Below, piece after piece: positions 1 through 5,970 of a stretch of DNA of 9,143 nucleotides; the stretch's first letter is position 1; every line of letters begins with the position of its first letter. Source of the stretch: Lactobacillus delbrueckii (lineage in GTDB: Bacteria > Bacillota > Bacilli > Lactobacillales > Lactobacillaceae); the NCBI GenBank assembly GCA_004556255.1, contig SFHY01000040.1:1-9143 (forward strand), given 5' to 3'. Below the pieces are notes generated by a model that did not search any database, was not told where the DNA came from, and worked only from the letters and a program-made list of their open reading frames with translations. The position numbers and the translations under genes are program-made.

Positions 1-34
1 GGGCTCCCCATGTTTTTGTCGTTATTAACATTGT

Positions 35-56
35 AAGGGACAACCCTTCTTTTTTT
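35..56 (+). terminator. Weak rho-independent terminator of a gene left of the window
   Basis: A 5-bp stem, AAGGG (35-39) with CCCTT (44-48), closes an ACAA loop and is followed by C and seven T residues (50-56). The stem is short, and an alternative TTGT/ACAA pairing (31-34 with 40-43) competes with it, so this is only a plausible terminator for a plus-strand gene ending at or before the left edge. It would not work for the minus-strand aldehyde dehydrogenase, because the other strand has no T-run after the stem. Confidence 0.4.
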
Positions 57-184
57 GTTATCTAATTTCTATTTACACAAGAATTTATACTGAACCAAAG
101 AAACACTAAAAAGTATGTAATGTAATAAAGATTAAAGAAAAAAGTAAAGATAAGAGTAGTTGAAAGAATTTGAGTTAGATCTGC
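57..184. other. AT-rich, purine-skewed intergenic spacer
   Basis: This stretch lies downstream of the minus-strand aldehyde dehydrogenase. It is far richer in A and T than the genes around it, and its plus strand is mostly A and G from about 95 to 180. I find no convincing ORF, RNA gene or hairpin, and no clear terminator for the dehydrogenase. Confidence 0.5.
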
Positions 185-1570
185 TTATTGCTTGTTTTGG
201 TCAGTAAAGTCGATCACCAGGTGCTCATTGACGAAGGCGTCCAAGCCCAAAGGACTGAGCTCGCGGCCGTAGCCGGACTTCTTGACCCCGCCGAATGGCA
301 GACTGCCGTCAGTGATCCAGCGGCCGTTGATGACCGTCATCCCGGTTTCAATCTGGCTGGCGACTCCTTCAGCGTGCTTGATGTCACTGGAGATGACAGA
401 AGAACCCAGCCCGTAGCTGGAGTCGTTGGCTAAGGCAATGGCTTCGGCTTCGTCTTTAACCTTGTAGACCACGCAGACTGGCCCGAACATTTCCTGGTCA
501 AACATTGGGTTGTCCTTAGTCATGTCGGTCAGAATAATTGGCCGGCTGAAGGCGCCCGGAGCGTCAATTTCCGGGTACTCGTAGTAGACCTTGGCTCCGC
601 CGGCAACTGCCGCTTCCACCTGCTTGGCCAGCTTTTCCTTGGCGGCTTGGGAGTTCATCGGCGGCAGGGTAGTGGAGTCTTCCAGCGGGTCACCCCACTT
701 AAGGCTGGAGTAAATCTCCTTCATGTCTGCCAGGACTTCTTCATAGCGGTCAGCCAAAACGATCATCCGCTTGGATGAAGTGCAGACCTGGCCATTGTTG
801 TAGCTGCGGGCATCGCTCAAGGCTGCCTTTAAAACTGCCGGGTCAGCGTCGCTCAAGACGATGAAGGCGTCGTTGCCGCCTAATTCCATGGTGGACTTCT
901 TCAAGTTCTTGCCGGCGTTTTCCGCTACGGAAGCCCCGCCTCTTTCAGACCCGGTCAAGGCGACCCCTTGTACCCGCGGATCAGCGATGACCTGGTCCAG
1001 CTGGCTGTAGCTGAGGTAGAGGTTGAGCAAGCTGCCTTCCGGTGCTCCGCCGCTTTTGACGATCTTGGCCGCCAGGGCAGCAGAGCTTGGTACATTGTGG
1101 GCGTGCTTGAGCAGCATCGGGTTGCCGACGACAAAGTTCGGGGCAAAGACCCGGATGACCTGGTAAAGAGGGAAGTTCCATGGTTCGCAGGCCATGATTA
1201 CCCCGGTGGCCTGCTTTAAGTAGTAGGCGCGCCCGTATGGGTTAGGCAGGTCGACCGGCTTTAAAAGCTCCGGGCCGTGGTCGGCGTAGTAGTTGAGGAT
1301 GCCAATGCAGATTTCAACTTCTTCCTTGGCTTCGCTGAGCTTCTTGCCCATTTCCAGGGTCATGGTCTTGGCCATTTCTTCTTCCTTTTCCTGGAACTTG
1401 GCCGCGATGTCCTTCAAAATGGCTGCCCGGCTGCTTGGTTCTTCATGCCGCCACTTCTTGTAGAGGGCGTGGGCTAAGGCCAGAGACTCTTCAATCTGCT
1501 GGTCAGTCGGGTTTTCGTAGCTGGCGAAGACTTCATTGGTATATGGGTTCACTGATTCGTATTTTGCCAT
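185..1570 (-). CDS. NAD(P)-dependent aldehyde dehydrogenase, succinate-semialdehyde dehydrogenase type
   Basis: This cytosolic enzyme oxidises an aldehyde, probably succinate semialdehyde or a related short aldehyde, to the acid. Numbering from the ATG at 1570 (461 aa, normal for the family), it shows PWNF near 130-133 with the oxyanion-type Asn132, LLKH near 153-156, the cofactor-loop LTGS near 205-208, the general base in MELGG (Glu229), the nucleophile in GQVC (Cys263), and EMFGPV near 360-365. The LLKHA and FGGVKKSGYGREL stretches resemble E. coli Sad (YneI). The frame is open to an ATG at 1585 (466 aa), but AAAGG directly abuts that codon. The same AAAGG lies 15 bases before the ATG at 1570, which begins MAKYESVNPYTNE, a natural family start, so I prefer it; neither spacing is ideal. 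It is transcribed alone and divergently from the amidotransferase gene. The substrate is not determined by the sequence. Confidence 0.9.
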   Translation of the reverse strand: MAKYESVNPYTNEVFASYENPTDQQIEESLALAHALYKKWRHEEPSSRAAILKDIAAKFQEKEEEMAKTMTLEMGKKLSEAKEEVEICIGILNYYADHGPELLKPVDLPNPYGRAYYLKQATGVIMACEPWNFPLYQVIRVFAPNFVVGNPMLLKHAHNVPSSAALAAKIVKSGGAPEGSLLNLYLSYSQLDQVIADPRVQGVALTGSERGGASVAENAGKNLKKSTMELGGNDAFIVLSDADPAVLKAALSDARSYNNGQVCTSSKRMIVLADRYEEVLADMKEIYSSLKWGDPLEDSTTLPPMNSQAAKEKLAKQVEAAVAGGAKVYYEYPEIDAPGAFSRPIILTDMTKDNPMFDQEMFGPVCVVYKVKDEAEAIALANDSSYGLGSSVISSDIKHAEGVASQIETGMTVINGRWITDGSLPFGGVKKSGYGRELSPLGLDAFVNEHLVIDFTDQNKQ

Positions 1571-1660
1571 AGCTGTTTTCTTCATCCTTTCGAATTAAAA
1601 GTTGATCAGACCGGCTTTTACCGTCAATCTAGTGTAAGATTCACAAATATCCCTTTCTCT

Positions 1661-1666
1661 AGTATA
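1661..1666 (-). promoter_or_regulatory. Probable -10 box of the aldehyde dehydrogenase promoter
   Basis: On the minus strand this reads TATACT, one mismatch from TATAAT. The region 17 bases upstream (ATACCA) is a poor -35 match. It would give a leader of roughly 85 bases. The assignment is tentative. Confidence 0.35.
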
Positions 1667-1677
1667 AACCGCTTTCT
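1664..1677. promoter_or_regulatory. Candidate catabolite-response (cre) element for CcpA
   Basis: ATAAACCGCTTTCT matches the core of the Gram-positive cre consensus (TGWAANCGNTNWCA) at the central AANCGNTNWC positions but departs from it at the two leading bases and the last base. It overlaps the proposed dehydrogenase -10 box and lies just upstream of it, where CcpA binding would repress. CcpA control of a carbon-side-reaction enzyme makes biological sense, but a match of this quality can occur by chance. Confidence 0.3.
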
Positions 1678-1774
1678 GATTTTTGGTATAGCTAAAGGGT
1701 GAGATAATTTTATTATTTAAAGGAATATTTTAACGGCAATTTTTTCAAAGCTTTTGGTAAAAATCTCCTGTTTA

Positions 1775-1803
1775 ATGAAAAAATCCGGCGAGCATGGTAA
1801 AAT
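1775..1803 (+). promoter_or_regulatory. Extended -10 promoter of the amidotransferase-PTD gene
   Basis: TAAAAT (1798-1803) is one mismatch from TATAAT and is preceded by TGG, giving an extended -10 (TGN). ATGAAA (1775-1780) is a 4/6 match to the -35 at the ideal 17-base spacing. The start codon at 1830 is 26 bases downstream, with GAAAGGA (1816-1822) as its ribosome site. Confidence 0.5.
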
Positions 1804-1829
1804 ATTTAAAATATTGAAAGGACGAGATT

Positions 1830-2957
1830 ATGCGGATCAACGTTTTGCAGCACACCCCGAATGAGGGGCCAGGGGCCATCAAGGCCTGGGCCGAAGACCG
1901 GGGCAATAAAGTCTATGTATACCATCCGGAAACTTTCGGCATCTTTCCGAAAGCTGATGAAACTGACATGCTGGTCGTTTTGGGCGGGCCGATGAGCCCG
2001 GGCGATGACCTGCCTTGGCTGGAAGAAGAGCGGCAATTGATCAAGGACTGCCTCAAGCAGCACCTGCCAATTCTGGGCATCTGCCTGGGAGCCCAGCAAA
2101 TTGCCATCTGCTTGGGCAGCAGCGTGCACCCGGCAGCCCATAAGGAAGTCGGCTGGGCTCCGGTCTACAAGCAAAATGACGCTATTGCCGGTTTGTCAGA
2201 CAAGCTCCTGGCCCTGCACTGGCACCAGGACATGTTTGAAATGCCGGCTGAAAGCCACCTGCTTTATTCCAGTGACCTCTTGGCCAACCAGGGCTTTTTG
2301 GTCAATGGCAACGTGATCGGCCTGCAGTTTCACTTAGAGCCTTTGGCTGACAATGTCCGCGAAATTGTCATCAATGACGGCGCCTACGCTGAAAGCGGCA
2401 ATGACTTACACCAGACTCCGGCTCATGTTAGATTATTTAAGCGTCCACTAGGAGGATTCATGACGGCAACAGCACGTATTTATTTAGGTTCATCTTTTCA
2501 CCGTGACCACCATCAAGTCCGGGCCAAGCAGGTCCGCGAATACCTGGCGGCCAACCCGACGGTTGAACATGTCCACTTTCCCTTTGACCAGCAGGTAACC
2601 GACCCGGCTGAAGACCCGAATGTCGGCTTTGGCGACGAACGCAGCCTGCTTTGGAAGCAGCAGACCTACCAAAACGACATCAACGGCCTGTCCATGGCCA
2701 ACTGCGGGGTCTTTCTTTACGACATGGATGAACTGGATGACGGCTGTGCCTTTGAAATCGGCTTTTTGCGGGCACAGAACAAGCCGGTCATCATCGTGCC
2801 TTTCACTAACCACCCAGAAAAGAAGCCAATCATGAACTTGATGCTGTCTGAAGGGGCAACTGCTTTTATCAAGGGTGACCAGGAACTGGAACTCTTAAAG
2901 ACTTACGACTTTAACAACTGCCCATGCCGACCGCTGACTGGCTACGGCACTATTTAA
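1830..2957 (+). CDS. Class I glutamine amidotransferase fused in frame to a nucleoside 2-deoxyribosyltransferase
   Basis: The 375-aa frame has two unrelated parts. Residues 1 to about 197 are a class I glutamine amidotransferase of the GMP-synthase-like orphan type: LGGPMS (51-56), nucleophile elbow GICLGAQ with Cys85, and FHLEP with His168 and Glu170, so the Cys-His-Glu triad is complete. Residues 211-375 are a complete purine-type nucleoside deoxyribosyltransferase. The join, HVRLFKRPLGGF (199-210), does not look like a designed linker. It is the ptd ribosome site and flanking DNA read as protein. The amidotransferase seems to lack its last helix, roughly 20-30 residues in relatives (from memory). 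A likely history is a frame-changing deletion near 2420-2425 that bypassed the native stop at 2449. The triad survives, so activity is possible, but loss of the final helix may impair folding. The product is cytosolic; its substrate is unknown. Whether the long protein or mainly the short PTD is made cannot be read from the sequence. Confidence 0.8.
   Translation: MRINVLQHTPNEGPGAIKAWAEDRGNKVYVYHPETFGIFPKADETDMLVVLGGPMSPGDDLPWLEEERQLIKDCLKQHLPILGICLGAQQIAICLGSSVHPAAHKEVGWAPVYKQNDAIAGLSDKLLALHWHQDMFEMPAESHLLYSSDLLANQGFLVNGNVIGLQFHLEPLADNVREIVINDGAYAESGNDLHQTPAHVRLFKRPLGGFMTATARIYLGSSFHRDHHQVRAKQVREYLAANPTVEHVHFPFDQQVTDPAEDPNVGFGDERSLLWKQQTYQNDINGLSMANCGVFLYDMDELDDGCAFEIGFLRAQNKPVIIVPFTNHPEKKPIMNLMLSEGATAFIKGDQELELLKTYDFNNCPCRPLTGYGTI
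2425..2451 (+). other. Out-of-frame relic of the original amidotransferase C-terminus
   Basis: In the frame +1 to the amidotransferase, 2425-2451 encodes MLDYLSVH followed by TAG. Class I amidotransferases of this kind commonly end in a helix with a motif like LLDYL, so this resembles the native tail. Its TAG overlaps the AGGAGG site of ptd, a typical tight operon junction. This suggests the two genes were once separate and adjacent. The segment is short, so this is an inference. Confidence 0.5.
2450..2455 (+). promoter_or_regulatory. Strong ribosome binding site for internal start of ptd
   Basis: AGGAGG ends 4 bases before the ATG at 2460, counting the ATTC between them (2456-2459). A near-perfect Shine-Dalgarno exactly at the start of the second domain argues that the deoxyribosyltransferase is translated on its own even though the upstream frame runs through it. 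Confidence 0.75.
2460..2957 (+). CDS. ptd: Nucleoside 2-deoxyribosyltransferase, purine-type (PTD), from internal start
   Basis: This 165-aa cytosolic enzyme would swap the base of a 2'-deoxynucleoside for another free base, in purine salvage. It strongly resembles the Lactobacillus helveticus type I enzyme (PTD, about 167 aa) in segments such as IYLGS, FPFD, TYQND, CGVFLYDMD and VPFTNHPEK. In the numbering of this shorter product the likely active-site residues are Tyr8, Asp73 (YQND), Asp93 and the nucleophile Glu99 (in DDGCAFEIGF), and Asn126. The chain ends GYGTI, where relatives, as I recall them, end in a tyrosine. The ATG is preceded by AGGAGG and the domain begins MTATARIYLG, a natural start for the family, so an independent product is likely. 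The same codons also form the C-terminal half of the 375-aa fusion. The purine-type assignment rests on overall similarity; base preference is untested. Confidence 0.85.
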   Translation: MTATARIYLGSSFHRDHHQVRAKQVREYLAANPTVEHVHFPFDQQVTDPAEDPNVGFGDERSLLWKQQTYQNDINGLSMANCGVFLYDMDELDDGCAFEIGFLRAQNKPVIIVPFTNHPEKKPIMNLMLSEGATAFIKGDQELELLKTYDFNNCPCRPLTGYGTI

Positions 2958-2968
2958 GGCGAAAAAAT

Positions 2969-2997
2969 AAACGGTCAATCTCGCGATTGACCGTTTT
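2969..2997. terminator. Bidirectional rho-independent terminator
   Basis: A perfect 12-bp stem (2969-2980 with 2985-2996, sequence AAACGGTCAATC and its complement) closes a TCGC loop. A T-rich run follows on the plus strand, and an A-run (2962-2967) gives a T-run on the minus strand. It sits 11 bases after the ptd stop and immediately after the stop of the convergent regulator gene, so it can end transcription from both sides. Confidence 0.9.
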
Positions 2998-2998
2998 C

Positions 2999-3859
2999 TT
3001 ATGCTTTCTCTTCAAGTTCTTTAAGGAGCTTGCCGCCTTCTTTGAGGATGACCTCGTTCTTGTTCAAGCGGGCGAAGGCCAGGGAGTCATGCAAGTGCTC
3101 CAGGGCGGTATTCATGGACCGCTTTTGGGCCAGGTCGTCCAAGGCCAGTTGGTAAAGGACCCGGGCCAAGAAGTAGACCACGTGGTGGCTTGAAGCCAGC
3201 TCGTAGGCGTAGTTGAGCAGGTTGTCAGCGTGCTTGTACTGGCCGTTTTGCCCATAGAATTCGCCGGCGGCCGTCAAAACAGACATTACCTGGAGTTCTC
3301 TTAGGCTGTCCTTGATTTCGACTTTCTTGATCTGATCCAAGATCTGGTCAAAGTAATGGGAGGCCTTGTCCATGTCCTGGCTGGCGTAAACCTGGCTGCA
3401 GCCCTTAAGGGCCAAGAGGCGGTAGATGTTGTCGGCCTTGAGGTTGTCTGTCGTCAAGATATTGTTGAAGTAGAAGAGGGCCGAGACTTCGTTGTGGTCT
3501 CCGTCCAGGGCCAGCTGCCCGCACAGGTAGTTGTAGTGCAGGAGGTCCTGCTTGTCGCGGATCTTTTTCTCATTGATCTGCTTGAGGATCTTGCGGACCT
3601 GGTCATAGTTATAGGTGATAAAGCAGAAGTCCGCGGAAAAAAGCTTCTGGGCAATTTCGCTTTCCGTGCTGGTCAGCATGATGTCGGATAAAGAGATATT
3701 CATCCGCTCGCAGAGCTGCTTGAGGATCTTGAATGAAGGAATCTGCCCGTTGTTTTCAAACTTGCTCAGGGTTGACTGGGTGCAGATCCCGTTGCAGAGC
3801 TCATTTTGGGAGAGTTTGAGTGACTTGCGGATTTTGATGAATTTTTCAATGTTTATCAT
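2999..3859 (-). CDS. XRE-family HTH regulator with TPR-like C-terminal domain (Rgg/PlcR-like)
   Basis: The protein has 286 aa. An N-terminal helix-turn-helix of the XRE type spans about residues 3-62 (IRKSLKLSQNELCNGICTQ, then STLSKFENN and PSFKILKQLCERMNISLSDIM). The rest, about 70-285, is all helical with repeated segments such as YNYLCGQLALDGDHNE and KASHYFDQILDQ that look like tetratricopeptide repeats. This layout matches the RRNPP group (Rgg, PlcR, PrgX), cytosolic regulators that usually respond to short imported peptides; some relatives act without a peptide. It is the second gene of an operon: only two bases separate the esterase stop from this ATG, and its GGGAG ribosome site lies inside the esterase gene. 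I see no peptide gene beside it. It may control its own operon through repeats in the esterase leader. The ligand and targets are unknown. Confidence 0.8.
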   Translation of the reverse strand: MINIEKFIKIRKSLKLSQNELCNGICTQSTLSKFENNGQIPSFKILKQLCERMNISLSDIMLTSTESEIAQKLFSADFCFITYNYDQVRKILKQINEKKIRDKQDLLHYNYLCGQLALDGDHNEVSALFYFNNILTTDNLKADNIYRLLALKGCSQVYASQDMDKASHYFDQILDQIKKVEIKDSLRELQVMSVLTAAGEFYGQNGQYKHADNLLNYAYELASSHHVVYFLARVLYQLALDDLAQKRSMNTALEHLHDSLAFARLNKNEVILKEGGKLLKELEEKA

Positions 3860-3861
3860 GG

Positions 3862-4665
3862 TTATTCGCTCCCTGTTTTCAGACTGAGGGCGTAGTTGAG
3901 ATAGGTCATGCTTTCCCGGAGATAGTCCCGGCCGTAGTCCATGGCGTGGCCGTGGCCGGGGATGATTTCCAGGTCAACCTGGTGACCGCGGCCGGCCAGG
4001 CGGCCGGCAAAGTCAGTAACGCCGGCCAAGTCGGTTAATTCTGCCGCAGAGTTGATCATGAGCAGGCGGCCCAACTTGGTGTAGTCGTAGCTCTGGGCAT
4101 CTAGGTCGGCCAAAAGGTCAGAGTCTTCACTGCCGGCATAGGTCAAGACGAAGTACTTGTAAAAGGCTTCATTGATGGCCTGCTGCTTGGTCAAGCCCAG
4201 TTCTTCTTTAGCATTGACTGATGGCTTGACTTCTTGGTGGTCGGCCAGCCAGCTGCTGAAGTCGACCGGGGCTGACCAGGTGACGGTTGGAAAGCCGTAC
4301 ATGCCGGCCACCTTCAAAGCCAGGGTGCCGCCGCTGCTGGCCCCGATCTGGACGATATTGTTTTCATCGCCTTCGTCGGTGTAGTTGGAAGCTAAAAGCC
4401 AGGCCGCGAAGTTGAGGGCATCCTCGTGGGCAGCCGGGAAGTGGTCGGCCGGAGCCAGCCGGTAGTCGGGCACAAAGGTCATGAAGCCGGCGTTGGCCAG
4501 GTCGATGGCCACGTCCCTAACGCCGTCCTTGCTCCCCCGGAACCAGCCGCCACCGTGCCAGAAGATGAGGATTTTTGTCTGTGAGTCGGTATCGTTGGGA
4601 TAGTAGATGTCGGTCTTCAGACCATGTTTAAGGTCATACGCGATATTGTTAACAGTCACAACCAT
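3862..4665 (-). CDS. Alpha/beta-hydrolase esterase (carboxylesterase/acetylesterase-like)
   Basis: This 267-aa protein has no signal peptide and should act in the cytosol, hydrolysing a short-chain ester. It carries the oxyanion motif HGGGW (37-41), a following DYRLAP (67-72), the nucleophile elbow GASSG with Ser110, and a late GHGHAMDY with His240 (or His238) as catalytic histidine. The acidic member is probably Glu209 or Asp212 in NSAAELTDL. The layout fits the BD-FAE/hormone-sensitive-lipase-like esterases, several of which in lactobacilli act on acetylated, feruloylated or short-chain esters; the substrate cannot be read here. The ATG at 4665 is preceded by GAAAGGA on the minus strand with a longish spacer. 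It is the first gene of an operon with the HTH/TPR regulator. Confidence 0.85.
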   Translation of the reverse strand: MVVTVNNIAYDLKHGLKTDIYYPNDTDSQTKILIFWHGGGWFRGSKDGVRDVAIDLANAGFMTFVPDYRLAPADHFPAAHEDALNFAAWLLASNYTDEGDENNIVQIGASSGGTLALKVAGMYGFPTVTWSAPVDFSSWLADHQEVKPSVNAKEELGLTKQQAINEAFYKYFVLTYAGSEDSDLLADLDAQSYDYTKLGRLLMINSAAELTDLAGVTDFAGRLAGRGHQVDLEIIPGHGHAMDYGRDYLRESMTYLNYALSLKTGSE

Positions 4666-4680
4666 AATCTCATTTTTCCT

Positions 4681-4706
4681 TTCTGATCTAATTTGAATTC
4701 TGATCT
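4681..4706. repeat. 9-base direct repeat in the esterase leader, candidate operator
   Basis: TTCTGATCT occurs at 4681-4689 and again at 4698-4706, 17 bases apart start to start, with an AT-rich near-palindrome (AATTTGAATT, 4690-4699) between and overlapping them. The repeat lies between the proposed -10 box and the start of the esterase gene, a good place for a repressor. Its binding protein is unknown; the operon's own HTH/TPR regulator is the obvious candidate. Confidence 0.5.
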
Positions 4707-4720
4707 TTGCTTCTAACTTA

Positions 4721-4726
4721 ATTATA
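4721..4726 (-). promoter_or_regulatory. -10 box of the esterase-regulator operon
   Basis: The minus strand reads a perfect TATAAT here, in an AT-rich context about 55 bases before the esterase ATG. No good -35 box lies at the usual distance (GGCAGA at 17 bases), which would suit an activator-dependent or weak promoter. Confidence 0.45.
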
Positions 4727-4831
4727 TACTCAAAGCAATAATTTCTGCCTGTCTTTTAGCTTTTTTTGCAAGGAACTTGGATAAGTTTGGGTAAAGCTTG
4801 AAGCAAACTGGTGGGGCGGCCGGGGGGTTTT

Positions 4832-4840
4832 TGCTAAAAT
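4832..4840 (+). promoter_or_regulatory. Extended -10 promoter of the VTT-domain gene
   Basis: TGCTAAAAT is an extended -10 (TG, one base, then TAAAAT). No -35 box matches at 17 bases because that stretch is G-rich, with runs of four and six G (4813-4816 and 4822-4827). It lies 32 bases before the ATG, which has AGGGGG (4860-4865 region) as its ribosome site. Confidence 0.4.
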
Positions 4841-4872
4841 TATCCTGGAATTGTTTTTAGGGGGAAAAGACC

Positions 4873-5466
4873 ATGAGTTACGAACAAAGCCGCAAGCTGA
4901 TCAACCGGCTGACCATTATTTCAACTATCGTGATCATTGGCCTCTGCATCTACTGGTACCAGCTGGGGATTTTTACCAGCCAGGCCAAGATGAGCGCCTA
5001 TCTGGCTGACAAAAAGATCCTCGGCCCCTTCATCTTTGTCTTGATCCAGATCATCCAGGTCGTGATCCCGATTATCCCCGGCGGGGTCTCCCTTTTGGCC
5101 GGGGTCGTCTTCTTCGGCGCCGGGCCCGGTTTTATCTACAACTATATCGGGATCGTCATCGGCTCCTTGATCAACTTCTTCCTGGCCCGCTACTATGGCA
5201 AGTCCTTCATCCTGCACATCGTGTCAGAAGAGAGCCTGGAGAAGTACACCAAGTGGACTAAGAACCAAAAGAAGTTCAATTGGTTCTTTGCCATCTGCAT
5301 CCTGGCCCCGGTTGCCCCGGATGACCTCCTCTGCCTTTTGGCGGGTCTAACGGAGATGAAGCCCTGGACTTACTTCTGGATTATTGTTCTCTGCAAGCCT
5401 TGGACTATCGCGGCCTACAGCCTGGGCCTGGTCTACGGGGCCCGCTGGATCATGAGGCTGATGTGA
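4873..5466 (+). CDS. TVP38/TMEM64-family (VTT-domain) membrane protein
   Basis: This 197-aa integral membrane protein has a first helix at about residues 13-30 and hydrophobic segments at about 50-68, 72-103, 136-160 and 165-185. It carries VTT (SNARE-associated/DedA-superfamily) signatures: PGGVSLLAG near 69-77, FLARYYGKSF near 103-112, and a second re-entrant segment APVAPDDLLCLLAGLTEM near 145-162, where the proline-acid-AGL pattern is typical. DedA relatives are linked to undecaprenyl-phosphate or phospholipid flipping and membrane-potential maintenance; the role of this member is not known. It has a strong AGGGGG ribosome site 8 bases before the ATG. Its TGA stop overlaps the ATG of the downstream acetyltransferase (TGATG), so the two are translationally coupled. 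Confidence 0.85.
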   Translation: MSYEQSRKLINRLTIISTIVIIGLCIYWYQLGIFTSQAKMSAYLADKKILGPFIFVLIQIIQVVIPIIPGGVSLLAGVVFFGAGPGFIYNYIGIVIGSLINFFLARYYGKSFILHIVSEESLEKYTKWTKNQKKFNWFFAICILAPVAPDDLLCLLAGLTEMKPWTYFWIIVLCKPWTIAAYSLGLVYGARWIMRLM

Positions 5467-5960
5467 TGGAGAGTGAGCGGATATATTTGCGGCCGGTCGG
5501 GCCAGAAGATGCTGACCTGCTTTTGTCTTGGGGGCAGGATCCCTATTACCAGGAGACGGCGGGCTTTGCCCATTACCGGAATCTGGCAGAAGCTGAAGAA
5601 GGGGCCTTGGCCTACCAGCAGCGGCCGGCCAGCTACATGATTTGCTTGAAAAAGGGCCAGGCGATTGGCCTGCTGGAGCTGTACCCCCGGGATGGCCAGT
5701 CCCGGGAGCTGGGCTTTTTACTGGATAAAAAGTACCAGGGGCAGGGCTACATGACTGAAAGCATCAACTGCCTCTTAGGGGAGGCTTTTAAAGATCCGGA
5801 AATTAAGGAAATCTGGGCTGGCTGCCGGGCAAACAATTTGCGGCCCCAGCATTTATTGCAAAAGCTGGGCTTTCGGCAGATGTATGAAGTCGATTACCGG
5901 CAAATTCCGCCTTTTTTGGATTTTTCCGCCAAGTATTATTTGCTAAAACGGAGCGAATAG
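5466..5960 (+). CDS. GNAT-family N-acetyltransferase (RimJ/RimL-like)
   Basis: This 164-aa cytosolic protein would transfer an acetyl group from acetyl-CoA to an amine, possibly a protein N-terminus or a small molecule. It starts MESERIYLRPVGPEDADLLL, the usual opening of RimJ/RimL-like GNAT proteins. Motif A, ELGFLLDKKYQGQGYMTE (about residues 81-98), contains the QGQGYM acetyl-CoA loop, and NNLRPQHLLQKLGF (about 123-136) is the typical C-terminal signature. The frame is open upstream to 5400, but the ATG at 5466 is better: it fits the family and has GAGG at 5454-5457, 8 bases upstream. That codon overlaps the stop of the VTT gene, implying coupled translation. The substrate is not determinable. 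The proposed promoter of the serS T-box lies over the end of this gene. Confidence 0.82.
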   Translation: MESERIYLRPVGPEDADLLLSWGQDPYYQETAGFAHYRNLAEAEEGALAYQQRPASYMICLKKGQAIGLLELYPRDGQSRELGFLLDKKYQGQGYMTESINCLLGEAFKDPEIKEIWAGCRANNLRPQHLLQKLGFRQMYEVDYRQIPPFLDFSAKYYLLKRSE

Positions 5961-5968
5961 CATAGAAT
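5940..5968 (+). promoter_or_regulatory. Promoter of the serS T-box transcript
   Basis: TTGCTA (5940-5945) and TAGAAT (5963-5968) are a 4/6 -35 and a 5/6 -10 at exactly 17 bases. The -35 lies inside the last codons of the acetyltransferase gene. Transcription would start near 5975, just before the T-box stem I, which is the expected geometry. Confidence 0.6.
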
Positions 5969-5970
5969 AG

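Noticed and set aside
1571..1585. Aldehyde dehydrogenase start at 1585
   Set aside because: The ribosome site touches that ATG with no spacer and the extra MKKTA has no family match; not fully excluded.
1597..1627. Minus-strand TTGACG (1622-1627) as the -35 of the dehydrogenase promoter
   Set aside because: The nearest -10-like TTTAAT is about 22 bases away and would leave too little leader.
4811..4830. G-rich run as a G-quadruplex
   Set aside because: Only two clear G-tracts are present; four are needed for a convincing structure.
5400..5465. Longer acetyltransferase starting at 5400
   Set aside because: The extra 22 residues do not resemble the family; the ATG at 5466 has a spaced GAGG and the standard N-terminus.
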